The notes: generated by a model not told the origin, from the sequence alone. Positions 52,168 through 61,113 are shown, counted from the first letter of the stretch. The stretch: 64,000 nt of DNA from Bacteroidales bacterium (GCA_017539045.1 JAFYHS010000001.1:1-64000); one strand, 5' to 3'. Translations and numbers: made by a program.

Positions 52168-53160
52168 TTATCGCTTCTCGGCGTGTTTTCTCGCACGGTG
52201 ACGGTCTTTGGCCCACAAACCATAGACTTCGCTGACGTTGCCGGCAGTCGTGAAGGCATTGATTTCGTTCTTGCCAAGATATTCCATCAATTTCGAGAAC
52301 TCGTCGTTGGTGAGCAGGGACTCCAGCTCGATGGACTTTTCATTGGTATAGCCTCCGATAACCTCATAGAGCGTGCAGCCTCGATGAAGCTCGTCAATGA
52401 TGTAATGGCGAATGCGGTCGTAGTCCTTAGAGACAATGCAAACACGTTTGCGTTGGTTCAGGTTAGCCGTGAACATATTCACAACCAAGCCGTTGATCCA
52501 AGTGGCGATAAGGCCGATGATGACCATCTGGAAGGGGTTGATGGCGAAAGCCGTGAGGCAGATGATGGCACCCGCCACGCTCACCGACTTACCCATGTCG
52601 AAGTGCAAATATTTGTTGACAATCTTGGCCAAAATATCAAGGCCTCCCGTCGAGGCGTTGATGGAGAACATCAGCGTTTGGGCGGCACTGAGGATGATCA
52701 CGCAGCAGAGCAGGTCGAACCAAGGGTTGCCCATCACCGAGAAAGCTTGGTCGGGGGCAACGCCCATATTGATAAGGTAACTGTTCGGCGTGGCAAGGTT
52801 TTGCCAAGGATAGATCCATTCGCAGACCTTGGTCATGGGACCGAGAATCATGGCGCAATAGACCGTTTTAAGTCCAAACTCCTTGCCAATAAGCAAATAG
52901 GCCAAAATCAAAAGGATGGCGTTGATGATGGAAATCATCATCGACAGGCTGATGTTAACACCCATGCCGTTGAAAATATTGGTCAACACGATGGAGAGAC
53001 CCGAGATGGAACCCACGATCAGCTTGCTGGGAACAAGGAAATAATAGACGCAAACGCCGGTCATAAACATGCCAAAAGTCATAATCAGCAGCTCAACCCA
53101 GAACTTTTTGCTGACCAAAGCGTCGCCAATTTCCTTCATTATATCATTAAACTTACTCAT
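52168..53160 (-). CDS. YitT-family membrane protein, second copy
   Basis: This 330-aa protein is a paralogue of the YitT protein at 2497-3441: the same plan of about six TM segments (GVCVYYFLVPSKLIVGSISG, FSINASTGGLDILAKIVNKY) and a C-terminal DUF2179 domain (RVCIVSKDYDRIRHYIIDEL). The two are not close copies. Substrates of the family are not known; two paralogues in one window suggest distinct specificities. It stands on its own, pointing away from the YgiQ gene. Confidence 0.9.
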   Translation of the reverse strand: MSKFNDIMKEIGDALVSKKFWVELLIMTFGMFMTGVCVYYFLVPSKLIVGSISGLSIVLTNIFNGMGVNISLSMMISIINAILLILAYLLIGKEFGLKTVYCAMILGPMTKVCEWIYPWQNLATPNSYLINMGVAPDQAFSVMGNPWFDLLCCVIILSAAQTLMFSINASTGGLDILAKIVNKYLHFDMGKSVSVAGAIICLTAFAINPFQMVIIGLIATWINGLVVNMFTANLNQRKRVCIVSKDYDRIRHYIIDELHRGCTLYEVIGGYTNEKSIELESLLTNDEFSKLMEYLGKNEINAFTTAGNVSEVYGLWAKDRHRARKHAEKR

Positions 53161-53264
53161 AAATTATTGATTTTTAAAGATTTGATTAATATAATTCTGT
53201 TTGTTTTAGAGGCTGCAAAGGTCGGAATTCTTTTCGAGATAAAGAAACAAATTCAAGAAATAAT

Positions 53265-53272
53265 TACCTTTG
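53265..53272 (+). promoter_or_regulatory. -7 box of the YgiQ gene
   Basis: Reads TACCTTTG, 15 bases before the ATG at 53288. Confidence 0.45.
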
Positions 53273-53287
53273 CAGCAAATTTAAGCA

Positions 53288-55111
53288 ATGACTCTGCTCG
53301 ACTGGCTTCCCATTACGAAAAAAGAGACCGAACTGCGCGGTTGGGATGAGGTGGACGTGGTGTTCATCACCGGCGATGCCTACGTCGACCATCCTGCGTT
53401 TGGAGCAGCGGTCATCGGAAGGGTTTTGGAGCATAATGGCTTCCGCGTGGCGCTCATCCCCCAACCCAACTGGCGTGACGACCTACGCGACTTCAAGAAA
53501 TTCGGCAAACCGAGATTGTACTTTGGTGTGTCGGCAGGTTGCATGGACTCGATGGTGAACCACTACACCGCCAACAAACGCCTGCGCAGCAACGACGCAT
53601 ACACTCCCGGTGGCGAAGCGGGCTTCCGTCCCGATCGCGCCACAGTGGTCTATTGCAACATCCTCAAGCAACTCTTTCCCGAAGTGCCCATCGTCGTTGG
53701 GGGCATCGAGGCTTCGTTGCGTCGGGTGACGCATTACGACTATTGGGACGACTGCCTGAAGCCCAGCATCTTGGTCGACTGCAAAGCAGACATTGGTGTC
53801 TACGGCATGGGCGAACTCACCATGGTGGAAATCGCCAAGGCCATCCAAGACGGGAAAAGCGTCAACGAGCTGACCGATATCAAGCAGACCTTTTTCTTAC
53901 AAGACAAGAAACAGCCACTTCCCGATTTTGAAGGCGAGACCATCGAGCTCGTTTCGCACGAAGTCTGTCTCAAGGACAAAAAGAAATACGCCTCCAACTT
54001 CCGGCACATCGAAGAGGAATCCAATAAAAAGCACGCCGCTAGACTGATTCAAGATGTTGGCAACCAACGTCTTATCATCAACCCACCACTACCTACTTTC
54101 ACAGAGGAGCAGATCGATGCCTCCTTCGATTTGCCATACACCCGCCTGCCCCATCCCAAATACGCCAAGCGCGGTGTCATCCCAGCCTACGAAATGATCC
54201 GCCATTCCGTCAACCTGCATCGCGGTTGCTTTGGCGGCTGTGCCTTCTGCACCATCTCGGCACACCAAGGCAAGTTCGTCGCCTCGCGCAGCAAGGAATC
54301 TATAATGAAAGAGGTGGAAAAAGTGACGGAGATGGAAGACTTCAAGGGCTACATCAGCGACCTGGGCGGTCCTTCCGCCAACATGTACCGCATGAAGGGC
54401 AAAGACGAACGCCTCTGCGAAAAGTGTGCTCGCCCTACCTGCTTACAACCCACCGTTTGCAAGAACCTCAACACCGACCACCACCCGCTCATCGAGATCT
54501 ATAGAGAAGTGGACAAGAATCCGAAGGTAAAGAAAGCCACCATTGGATCGGGCATCCGGTATGATTTGTTTCTGCACGACAGCACACCCGAGGAGAACAA
54601 AGCCATGGGTTATGACGAATACTTCCGACAACTGGTCACGCGACATGTCAGCGGCCGACTGAAAGTGGCCCCCGAGCATACCAGCGATCCCGTGCTGAAA
54701 CTCATGCGTAAACCCAAGTTCGACATGTTCGTGAAGCTGAAGCAGAAATTCGACCAAATCAACGAGAAAGAGCATCTGAACCAGCAACTCATCCCCTATT
54801 TCATCTCTTCACACCCTGACTGCTATCTTGAGGACATGGCAGAGTTAGCCGTGAGAACCAAGGAATTAGGATATCATCTGGAACAAGTTCAAGACTTCAC
54901 CCCTACACCTATGACCTTGGCCACCGAAATATACTATTCCGGTTACGACCCTTACACTTTGGAGCCTGTCTTTTGCGCCAAGACCAAAGAGGAGAAGCTT
55001 GCCCAACAACGCTTTTTCTTCTGGTACAAACCCGAGAACCGTGAATGGGCAAAGAATGCTTTACGTAAAATTGGACATCCCGAATGGATCAAAAAGCTTT
55101 ACAAATCATAA
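53288..55111 (+). CDS. YgiQ-family radical SAM protein
   Basis: This 607-aa protein is full length for the YgiQ family. The N-terminal part begins DWLPITKKETELRGWDEVDV and has VVVGGIEASLRRVTHYDYWD (present here as IVVGGIEASLRRVTHYDYW). The radical SAM cluster motif is RGCFGGCAFCTI (about residue 315). After it come EDFKGYISDLGGPSANMY and a Cys-rich section (LCEKCARPTCLQPTVC) that may hold a second cluster. QDFTPTPMTLATEIYYSGYD lies near the end. The substrate of this family is not established. Confidence 0.95.
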   Translation: MTLLDWLPITKKETELRGWDEVDVVFITGDAYVDHPAFGAAVIGRVLEHNGFRVALIPQPNWRDDLRDFKKFGKPRLYFGVSAGCMDSMVNHYTANKRLRSNDAYTPGGEAGFRPDRATVVYCNILKQLFPEVPIVVGGIEASLRRVTHYDYWDDCLKPSILVDCKADIGVYGMGELTMVEIAKAIQDGKSVNELTDIKQTFFLQDKKQPLPDFEGETIELVSHEVCLKDKKKYASNFRHIEEESNKKHAARLIQDVGNQRLIINPPLPTFTEEQIDASFDLPYTRLPHPKYAKRGVIPAYEMIRHSVNLHRGCFGGCAFCTISAHQGKFVASRSKESIMKEVEKVTEMEDFKGYISDLGGPSANMYRMKGKDERLCEKCARPTCLQPTVCKNLNTDHHPLIEIYREVDKNPKVKKATIGSGIRYDLFLHDSTPEENKAMGYDEYFRQLVTRHVSGRLKVAPEHTSDPVLKLMRKPKFDMFVKLKQKFDQINEKEHLNQQLIPYFISSHPDCYLEDMAELAVRTKELGYHLEQVQDFTPTPMTLATEIYYSGYDPYTLEPVFCAKTKEEKLAQQRFFFWYKPENREWAKNALRKIGHPEWIKKLYKS

Positions 55112-55118
55112 AATTCAC

Positions 55119-55126
55119 TACTTTTG
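55119..55126 (+). promoter_or_regulatory. -7 box of the nicotinamidase-like lipoprotein gene
   Basis: Reads TACTTTTG, 31 bases before the ATG at 55158. It helps to reject an in-frame start at 54999 that lies inside ygiQ. Confidence 0.5.
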
Positions 55127-55157
55127 CAACAAATTTCACAATCTAAAAGATAAAGAC

Positions 55158-55877
55158 ATGAAAAAACACATCTTCGGAGCCATCGTGCTCATCGCCGCCC
55201 TTGCTTTGACAGGCTGCAACAACAAGAACAAAAAGAACGAAGAGGCCGAGAAAGAAGCCGTTGAGACCGTAACCGAAAAGATCGAGCTTCCCAACCGCAT
55301 GCTCATCATCGTCGACCCTCAAATCGACTTCACCACGGGCAGCTTAGCCACTGCCAAAGGTCCCGCTTCGATGGACTTCCTCGCCCAGGCACTGAATGAC
55401 GGCGCTTGGAAGAATTATGGTTGGATCATCGTCACTCAAGACGCCCACCCGGCCAACCACTGCTCTTTTGTTGAGCAAGGCGGTGTGTTTCCGCCTCACT
55501 GCGTGCAAGGCACCGAAGGCATGAACGTATACCCCGCCCTCCAAGAAGTGCTGACGGCCATCACGCCCAACATCCCGAACATCCATTACATGCAAAAGGG
55601 TGACCTCGCAGAAAAAGAGGAGTTCAGCATCTTCCAAAACGAACGTAGCGGTGCAAAACTTCGTGCCGTCATCGAGCAAGAAAAGTTTGAAGGCATCGAC
55701 GTGTGCGGCATCGCCACGGACTATTGCGTTTATGAGACCACCAAAGACCTGATGGCCTTCTATCCTGCCAACCAAATCCGCATCGTGACCAACTGCCTTG
55801 CCGCCGTCGACGATACCGACACCAAACTCGCCGACCTGATGAAGGAAAACGGCATCGAAGGCATTGAGTTTGAATAA
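55158..55877 (+). CDS. Nicotinamidase-like (isochorismatase-fold) lipoprotein
   Basis: This 239-aa protein has a lipoprotein signal (LALTGC, Cys20) and a charged linker (KNKKNEEAEKEAVE). The isochorismatase-fold hydrolase that follows keeps the residues of nicotinamidases: Asp53 in IIVDPQIDF, metal ligands in TQDAHPANHCSF (Asp95, His97), PPHCVQGTEG, Lys147 in MQKG and the nucleophile Cys190 in GIATDYCVYETTKDL. Nicotinamidase (PncA) makes nicotinate from nicotinamide and is normally cytosolic; here the signal places it outside the inner membrane. Another amide substrate is possible. It is followed six bases later by an EIIC-like membrane protein. Confidence 0.88.
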   Translation: MKKHIFGAIVLIAALALTGCNNKNKKNEEAEKEAVETVTEKIELPNRMLIIVDPQIDFTTGSLATAKGPASMDFLAQALNDGAWKNYGWIIVTQDAHPANHCSFVEQGGVFPPHCVQGTEGMNVYPALQEVLTAITPNIPNIHYMQKGDLAEKEEFSIFQNERSGAKLRAVIEQEKFEGIDVCGIATDYCVYETTKDLMAFYPANQIRIVTNCLAAVDDTDTKLADLMKENGIEGIEFE

Positions 55878-55883
55878 ACAAAC

Positions 55884-56903
55884 ATGAGCAAATTCAAAGC
55901 ATTTTGCCAACGCAAGGGCGTCGACATGACCTGGAAGGCCTATTTTGTCGACGCTCTTGGTGCTATGGCGCTGGGCTTGTTTGCCTCGTTGCTCATCGGC
56001 ACCATCTTCCAGACTTTGGGCGACAAGACGGGCATTGAAGCCTTCGAAACCATCGCCAAATATGCCAAGGCCGCCACGGGAGCCGCTATCGCTGTCGCCA
56101 TTGCCTACAAACTCGGTTGCGAGGGTTTGGTGCTATTCAGCGCCATCGCCGTAGGTATCGCCGGTAACGAGTTGGGCGGACCCATGGGTGCCTATGTCGC
56201 CGTCATCGTGGCCATTGAATTGGGCAAGATGGTCTATAAAGAGACCCAGGTCGACATCCTCGTGACCCCTGCCGTCGTCATCATCAGCGGCGTGCTCATG
56301 GCCTACCTCGCCGGTGCACCCATACAAAAGGTAATGACCGCCCTAGGCAATTTCATCGAGAATGCCACCCAGATGCAGCCCTTATTGATGGGCATTGTCG
56401 TCTCAGTGGTTATCGGCTCAGTGCTCACCCTGCCCATCAGCTCGGCAGCCATCTGCCTTGCCATCGGTTTGGGCGGCATCGCGGGCGGCGCTGCCACAGC
56501 AGGCTGCTGTGCCCAGATGATCGGCTTCGCCGTGTTGAGTTTCAGGGAAAACCGCTGGGGTGGACTGGTGGCACAAGGTCTCGGCACCTCCATGTTACAG
56601 ATGGGTAACATCGTGAAGAATCCTAAGATCTGGATTCCCGTGCTGCTTACTTCTGCCATCACGGGACCTATCTCCACCTGTATCTTCCACTTGGAAAACA
56701 TCCCTATCGGCTCCGGCATGGGTACCTGCGGCCTCGTCGGTCCCATCGGTATCTATACCGCCATGCCCGAAGGCGGCATGAACATGTGGATTGGCATGGC
56801 TTTGGTCTGCTTCGTGCTACCCGCAGTGCTTACATGGATTTTCGGCCTGATACTAAGAAAGATAGGCTGGATCAAGGAAGGCGACCTCAAAATCGACTGC
56901 TGA
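55884..56903 (+). CDS. EIIC-like membrane transporter (PTS_EIIC_2 family)
   Basis: This 339-aa polytopic protein has about nine or ten hydrophobic segments rich in Gly and Ala and the pattern of the PTS_EIIC_2 family (GNELGGPMGAYVAVIVAIEL, SSAAICLAIGLGGIAGGAAT, GSGMGTCGLVGPIGIYTAMP). No EIIA, EIIB or HPr gene is adjacent, so PTS-linked transport is not supported here; homologues of this type may be PTS-independent. The gene sits six bases after the nicotinamidase-like lipoprotein and overlaps recX (TGATG). Uptake of that enzyme's product is a testable idea, not an established role. Confidence 0.85.
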   Translation: MSKFKAFCQRKGVDMTWKAYFVDALGAMALGLFASLLIGTIFQTLGDKTGIEAFETIAKYAKAATGAAIAVAIAYKLGCEGLVLFSAIAVGIAGNELGGPMGAYVAVIVAIELGKMVYKETQVDILVTPAVVIISGVLMAYLAGAPIQKVMTALGNFIENATQMQPLLMGIVVSVVIGSVLTLPISSAAICLAIGLGGIAGGAATAGCCAQMIGFAVLSFRENRWGGLVAQGLGTSMLQMGNIVKNPKIWIPVLLTSAITGPISTCIFHLENIPIGSGMGTCGLVGPIGIYTAMPEGGMNMWIGMALVCFVLPAVLTWIFGLILRKIGWIKEGDLKIDC

Positions 56904-57382
56904 TGCCGAAAACGCCTGCCAAACCGCTCTCGCCCGACCAAGTGTTGGACAAGATGGCCAAGTATTGTGCCTACCAGGAGCGTTGTGTCAAGGATGTCAA
57001 GGACAAGCTGAAGACCTTTGACATCGCCGAAGAGGAAAAAACCAAAATCCTAGATTACCTTTTGGGCAACCGCTTCGTCAATGACGAGAGGTTTGCCAAA
57101 AGCTTTGTGCGCGGCAAAGTCAACCAAAGCGGCTGGGGCATGAACAAAATCCGTTTCCACCTTATCCAAAAAGGCATCGCCAAAGAGCTCATCGACGAAG
57201 CATTGGGGCAAACCGACGAAGAGGCATACCGCCAACGTCTAATAGACATCCTAAAAGCGAAGGCCAAGACCGTAAAAGCCGCTTCCGATTTCGAAAAAAA
57301 GCGCAAGCTGGCTGCCTACGCCATGCAGAAAGGTTTTGAAGGTTCTTTGGTTTGGGAGGTCTTGAAGGAATTTGGAATATAG
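56903..57382 (+). CDS. recX: Regulatory protein RecX
   Basis: RecX binds RecA filaments and limits recombination. This 159-aa protein has the three helical repeats typical of the family, with DQVLDKMAKYCAYQERCVKDV at the start (split DQVLDKMAKY and CAYQERCVKDV), LLGNRFVNDERFAKSFVRGK in the middle and WGMNKIRFHLIQKGI near residue 75. ATG at 56903 overlaps the previous stop (TGATG) and is preferred to an upstream frame extension inside the EIIC gene. No recA is adjacent. Confidence 0.92.
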   Translation: MPKTPAKPLSPDQVLDKMAKYCAYQERCVKDVKDKLKTFDIAEEEKTKILDYLLGNRFVNDERFAKSFVRGKVNQSGWGMNKIRFHLIQKGIAKELIDEALGQTDEEAYRQRLIDILKAKAKTVKAASDFEKKRKLAAYAMQKGFEGSLVWEVLKEFGI

Positions 57383-57400
57383 AGTTTTTTTGTATCTTTG
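57371..57400 (+). promoter_or_regulatory. Promoter of the LytTR regulator gene
   Basis: TTTG (57371-57374) and TATCTTTG (57393-57400) are separated by 18 bases. The -33 element lies inside the last codons of recX. Confidence 0.6.
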
Positions 57401-57421
57401 CCGTCCAATCCAGAGTAAACG

Positions 57422-58309
57422 ATGAAATACCCAAAACGACTGATAACACAAACGCCTGAATGCCTGACAGAGCCTGTCAGCCAGTCGATTAACGTCATCA
57501 TCTCGACTTTGTTTGCTCTCGTTTTCCTAACCGCCTATGTCCCTTTTTCGGCCACCGCTTGGTTTCAAGTCGGAAGAGGAAGCTATTTCTTCACCACCTT
57601 GGCATTCGTGGGCACTGGCACCTTGTTTCTTGCCCTCAGCCGTACGCTGATGACATGGCTCGTCAAGAAGATGCGCCATTTCCCGTTTTGGTTCTATATC
57701 CTATGGCTTTTCCTTGAAATTGTGTTGATCTCGGTGTTTTACACCTTCCTCTCCTATTTCCAGATACAACCAACAGGAGGCGAAAGCTATGGATTTGCGT
57801 ACATCTTGGCCAAAAGTTTCCTCGTTACCCTAGTCGCATTGGGTGTCCCTTACACCGTTACCGACTTGGTTATCCTTTTGAAAGACACGCAACAGCGACT
57901 CATGCTTACCAAGAGCGATACAGTGGAGTCGGATGACGAGGTGATGCCCCAACACACTGAGATCATCAACCTAATGGACAACAACGGTAACCTGAAGTTG
58001 TCTGTCAAACTCGACAACCTCTACTACATCAAGGCGGAGGACAACTATATCAACGTGTTTTACCAGCGTAGCGGTGCCATCGCCAGCTATATGCTACGTT
58101 GCAAGATGCAGACCATCGCCGACAACTGTGTGGACTCCAGCTCGTTGATGCGTTGCCACCGTTCCTATATCGTCAACATCAACAAGGTAAGCGTGCTCCA
58201 CAACGAGGCCGACGGCTTCGTCATCGATTTCGAGCGCGAGGGATTGGATTCAGTACCTGTTTCCAAGACCTATTCGGCAAAGGTTCTGGAAGCCTTCAAT
58301 AAGAAATAA
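57422..58309 (+). CDS. Membrane-anchored LytTR transcription regulator
   Basis: This 295-aa protein has four hydrophobic segments in its first 165 residues (STLFALVFLTAYVPF, FFTTLAFVGTGTLFLAL, FWFYILWLFLEIVLISVF, FLVTLVALGVPYTVTDLVI), then a LytTR DNA-binding domain (about 195-293) with LYYIKAEDNYINVFY and LMRCHRSYIVNINKV. LytTR domains bind DNA through beta strands. No receiver domain or neighbouring histidine kinase is seen, so the membrane part is probably the sensor, a one-component design common in Bacteroidota. The target genes are not visible from sequence. A bidirectional hairpin follows. Confidence 0.93.
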   Translation: MKYPKRLITQTPECLTEPVSQSINVIISTLFALVFLTAYVPFSATAWFQVGRGSYFFTTLAFVGTGTLFLALSRTLMTWLVKKMRHFPFWFYILWLFLEIVLISVFYTFLSYFQIQPTGGESYGFAYILAKSFLVTLVALGVPYTVTDLVILLKDTQQRLMLTKSDTVESDDEVMPQHTEIINLMDNNGNLKLSVKLDNLYYIKAEDNYINVFYQRSGAIASYMLRCKMQTIADNCVDSSSLMRCHRSYIVNINKVSVLHNEADGFVIDFEREGLDSVPVSKTYSAKVLEAFNKK

Positions 58310-58312
58310 ATG

Positions 58313-58340
58313 AAAAGCCCCGCCAAACGGCGAGGCTTTT
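58313..58340. terminator. Bidirectional intrinsic terminator
   Basis: AAAAGCCCCGCC and GGCGAGGCTTTT pair around the loop AAAC with one C-A mismatch. It separates the converging LytTR and fabG genes and has A/T runs on both sides. Confidence 0.8.
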
Positions 58341-58369
58341 CTTCTGCAATCGTTTTCAAATTTGTTTTC

Positions 58370-59116
58370 TTAGCAATTCATGCCGCCACAGCAGTGGATG
58401 ACTTGGCCCGTGACATACGAACTGAGGTCGGAGGCGAGGAAGAGGGCCACATTGGCCACATCTTCGGGGGTGCCACCGCGACGCAGCGGGATGAGGCTTT
58501 CCCATGCCTTACGGACGTCCTCAGGAAGGGCATTGGTCATGGCAGTGATGATGAAACCAGGAGCAATGGCGTTGTGACGGATGTTGCGCACGCCCATCTC
58601 CTTAGCCGCACTCTTGGTGAAGCCGATGATACCGGCTTTCGAGGCGCTGTAGTTGCATTGGTTAGCATTGCCTGAGACACCCACCACCGAACTCATGTTG
58701 ATGACACTACCACCAGCCTGCTTCCACATGACAGGCTGCACGGCCTTGGTGAAGTTGAACACCGACTTGAGATTCACATTGATGACGGCATCCCACTGTT
58801 CCTCGGTCATGCGCTTCAGCGCGGTGTCCTTGGTGATACCGGCATTGTTGACGAGGATATCGATACGGCCGAAATCCTTGACGATTTCGTCGACGACTTG
58901 GTGCGTCTCCTCGAAGTTGGCGGCGTTGGAGGCGTAAGCCTTGACTTTCACGCCAAGAGCTGCCAGTTCCTTTTCCGTTTCCATGACGACATCGTTCAGA
59001 GCGATATCGGTGAAGGCGATGTTGCAGCCTTCTTGGGCAAAGCGCATGGCGATGGCCTTGCCGATGCCACGACCGGCTCCCGTAATCAGAGCCACTTTAT
59101 TGTCTAATAATCCCAT
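58370..59116 (-). CDS. fabG: 3-oxoacyl-ACP reductase FabG
   Basis: FabG reduces 3-oxoacyl-ACP with NADPH in fatty-acid elongation. This 248-aa short-chain dehydrogenase has the cofactor site TGAGRGIGKA, NNAG (as LVNNAGITKD), catalytic Ser in INMSSVVG and Tyr/Lys in YSASKAGIIG. GGTPEDVANVALFLASD and the C-terminal VIHCCGGMNC follow. ATG at 59116 is chosen because GLLDNKVALITGAG follows at once; an in-frame start 13 codons upstream runs into the acpP-fabG gap. Last gene of the fabH-fabF-fabZ-acpP-fabG cluster, all on the minus strand. Confidence 0.95.
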   Translation of the reverse strand: MGLLDNKVALITGAGRGIGKAIAMRFAQEGCNIAFTDIALNDVVMETEKELAALGVKVKAYASNAANFEETHQVVDEIVKDFGRIDILVNNAGITKDTALKRMTEEQWDAVINVNLKSVFNFTKAVQPVMWKQAGGSVINMSSVVGVSGNANQCNYSASKAGIIGFTKSAAKEMGVRNIRHNAIAPGFIITAMTNALPEDVRKAWESLIPLRRGGTPEDVANVALFLASDLSSYVTGQVIHCCGGMNC

Positions 59117-59126
59117 GATTTCTCTT

Positions 59127-59372
59127 TTATTTGGTTCTATTTTTGTATCTTTCAATCAGTTCATACAAGTCGCCGACGGTCTTGACTTTGGCCGTGTCGT
59201 CTTCGGTGAACTTCACGTTGAATTCGTGTTCCAGAATCATAGAAAGCTCGACGAAATCCAACGAATCGGCACCCAAATCGTTGAAGAAGTTCTTCTCCGG
59301 CGTAATTTCGCTCTCGCTAATGTTCAGCTTAGTAGCGATTAACGCCCTCGTCTTGTCTTGTATCGTAGCCAT
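59127..59372 (-). CDS. acpP: Acyl carrier protein
   Basis: ACP carries growing acyl chains on a phosphopantetheine arm. The 81-aa acidic protein has the attachment serine in DLGADSLDFVEL and the usual start MATIQDKTRALI. ATG at 59372 is preferred over a TTG-type or other start three codons upstream. It lies 10 bases before fabG and 17 bases after fabZ on the same strand. Confidence 0.96.
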   Translation of the reverse strand: MATIQDKTRALIATKLNISESEITPEKNFFNDLGADSLDFVELSMILEHEFNVKFTEDDTAKVKTVGDLYELIERYKNRTK

Positions 59373-59389
59373 AACGCACAAAATTACAA

Positions 59390-59815
59390 TTATTTTCTCG
59401 TATCCGGCAACAAAGCGAAAGAAAGTTCACCTTTTACGCACATCTTTCCACCTACGCTGAGCATGGCAGAGCAGATGTAGATGTTGGCACGATGATAGGT
59501 CAGCGTGGCTTCCACCTCGACGGTGTCGCCTGGCTTGACGCTGTTCTTGAAACGCACCTTATCGATACCGGTATAGAAAGTCAGCTTGCCGATGAGGTCG
59601 TCTTTCATCAGCAGGGCGCACGACTGGGCCATAATCTCACAAAGGATGACGCCAGGCACGACGGGTTCGCCAGGGAAATGGCCTTTCAGGAAAAACTCCT
59701 CGCCCGTCACATGGTACTTGGAATGGGCCACATGGTTCTCGTCGAGGGTCATCTCGTCGACCAGGAGCATAGGCTCGCGGTGCGGGAGATACTGTTTGAT
59801 TTCGTCTCTGTTCAT
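59390..59815 (-). CDS. fabZ: 3-hydroxyacyl-ACP dehydratase FabZ
   Basis: FabZ removes water from 3-hydroxyacyl-ACP. The 141-aa hotdog-fold protein has YLPHREPMLLVDEM near the start, catalytic His in LKGHFPGEPVVPGV and Glu in CEIMAQSCALLM. Length and motifs are normal for FabZ, and nothing suggests the bifunctional LpxC-FabZ fusion that some Bacteroidota have. It lies between fabF and acpP. Confidence 0.94.
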   Translation of the reverse strand: MNRDEIKQYLPHREPMLLVDEMTLDENHVAHSKYHVTGEEFFLKGHFPGEPVVPGVILCEIMAQSCALLMKDDLIGKLTFYTGIDKVRFKNSVKPGDTVEVEATLTYHRANIYICSAMLSVGGKMCVKGELSFALLPDTRK

Positions 59816-59834
59816 ATTGTTGATTGTTGTGTTG

Positions 59835-61079
59835 TTATTTCACTTTACGGACTGCTAGACAAGCATTATGTCCGCCGAAGCCCAAGGAATTGGAGATGGC
59901 GATGTCCAAATCCACCTTGAGAGGTTTGTTAGGCGTGTAGTCGAGGTCGCACTCGGGATCAGGTTCGTCCAAGCCAATGGTCGGAGGAACGATGCCGTTG
60001 TTCAGAGCCATCACGCTGATAACAAGCTCAATGGCACCAGCAGCGCCGAGGGCATGACCCATCTCCGACTTGGTGGAGCTGATATGGGCCTTGTGGGCTT
60101 CCTCTTCACCCATCGCAATTTTGATGGCTTTGGTCTCGCCGCTATCGTTCATCGGCGTGCCCGTACCGTGGGCGTTGATGTAGATGCTCTCACCCGCCTT
60201 GAATTGGGCTTCTTCAAGAGCTTGCTTGATGGCCAGGCTTTGAGTGGTGCCATCAGGACGTGGAGCCGTGCTATGGTAGGCATCGCATGAGTTGCCGTAA
60301 CCGCATAGCTCAGCATAGATCTTGGCACCGCGTTGCTTGGCGTGTTCATACTCCTCAAGGAGCACGATGCCCGAGCCTTCGGCAATGACAAAGCCAGCGC
60401 GGTTCTTATTGAATGGCAGAGAAGCATACTTGGGGTCTTCCGACTTCGTCAAAGCCTTGCAGTTGGCAAAGCCACCGATGGAGACGGGGTTGATGCCAGC
60501 TTCCGAGCCACCCGCGATGACGGCATCGGCATAACCGTGTTTGATGGCACGGTAGGCCTCACCGATGCTGTGGGTACCCGTGGCGCAAGCCGTCACGATG
60601 GGCACGCAGGGACCTTGGGCGTTGTAGCGGATGGCCACGCTGCCTGAGGCTTGGTTGCCAATCATGGTCGGGATCATCAAAGGAGAAATCCAACGTGCAC
60701 CTTCATCGTAATAGGTCTTGACACCGCGCATAATCGTGTCAAAACCACCGATGCCTGAACCGACATACACGCCCAGACGGTCGGGGCTCATCTGCATGTC
60801 CTCGTTGTCTTTCATGGCCTGGTAGGCAGCAGCCAAGGTATAGACTGCAAAACGGTCGTTACGTTTTACGAAGCCTTTGTCGACACCACAAGCCTCGGGG
60901 TTGAAGTCCTTCAGCTCAGCCGCAATCTTCACGGGAAGATCGGTGGTATCAAACGATTTGATGAAGTCGATGCCACAATAGCCCTTCATCAGGTTATCCC
61001 AAATGGTCGGCAGGTCGTTGCCAATCGGCGAAACTGCACCCATGCCTGTAATAACTACTCTTCTATTATTATTTTCCAT
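59835..61079 (-). CDS. fabF: 3-oxoacyl-ACP synthase II FabF
   Basis: FabF condenses malonyl-ACP with acyl-ACP. This 414-aa protein has the active-site cysteine in VTACATGTHSIG (about residue 165), His in NAHGTGTPMND (about 302) and His in KSEMGHALGAAGA (about 340), plus the C-terminal NSLGFGGHNACL. Normal length and complete. It is preceded by a 34-base gap that contains the second heptamer array. Confidence 0.96.
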   Translation of the reverse strand: MENNNRRVVITGMGAVSPIGNDLPTIWDNLMKGYCGIDFIKSFDTTDLPVKIAAELKDFNPEACGVDKGFVKRNDRFAVYTLAAAYQAMKDNEDMQMSPDRLGVYVGSGIGGFDTIMRGVKTYYDEGARWISPLMIPTMIGNQASGSVAIRYNAQGPCVPIVTACATGTHSIGEAYRAIKHGYADAVIAGGSEAGINPVSIGGFANCKALTKSEDPKYASLPFNKNRAGFVIAEGSGIVLLEEYEHAKQRGAKIYAELCGYGNSCDAYHSTAPRPDGTTQSLAIKQALEEAQFKAGESIYINAHGTGTPMNDSGETKAIKIAMGEEEAHKAHISSTKSEMGHALGAAGAIELVISVMALNNGIVPPTIGLDEPDPECDLDYTPNKPLKVDLDIAISNSLGFGGHNACLAVRKVK

Positions 61080-61084
61080 TTTCT

Positions 61085-61112
61085 CTAAACTCTAAACTTT
61101 AAACTCTAAACT
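61085..61112. repeat. Four tandem heptamers (CTAAACT)
   Basis: CTAAACT, CTAAACT, TTAAACT, CTAAACT in direct tandem, filling almost the whole gap between fabH and fabF. It is the same design as 42198-42225: four units of seven bases between genes of one operon. Confidence 0.85.
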
Positions 61113-61113
61113 C

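Noticed and set aside
55884..56903. A functional PTS sugar system
   Set aside because: No EIIA, EIIB, EI or HPr gene is near. Only membrane-domain similarity is present.
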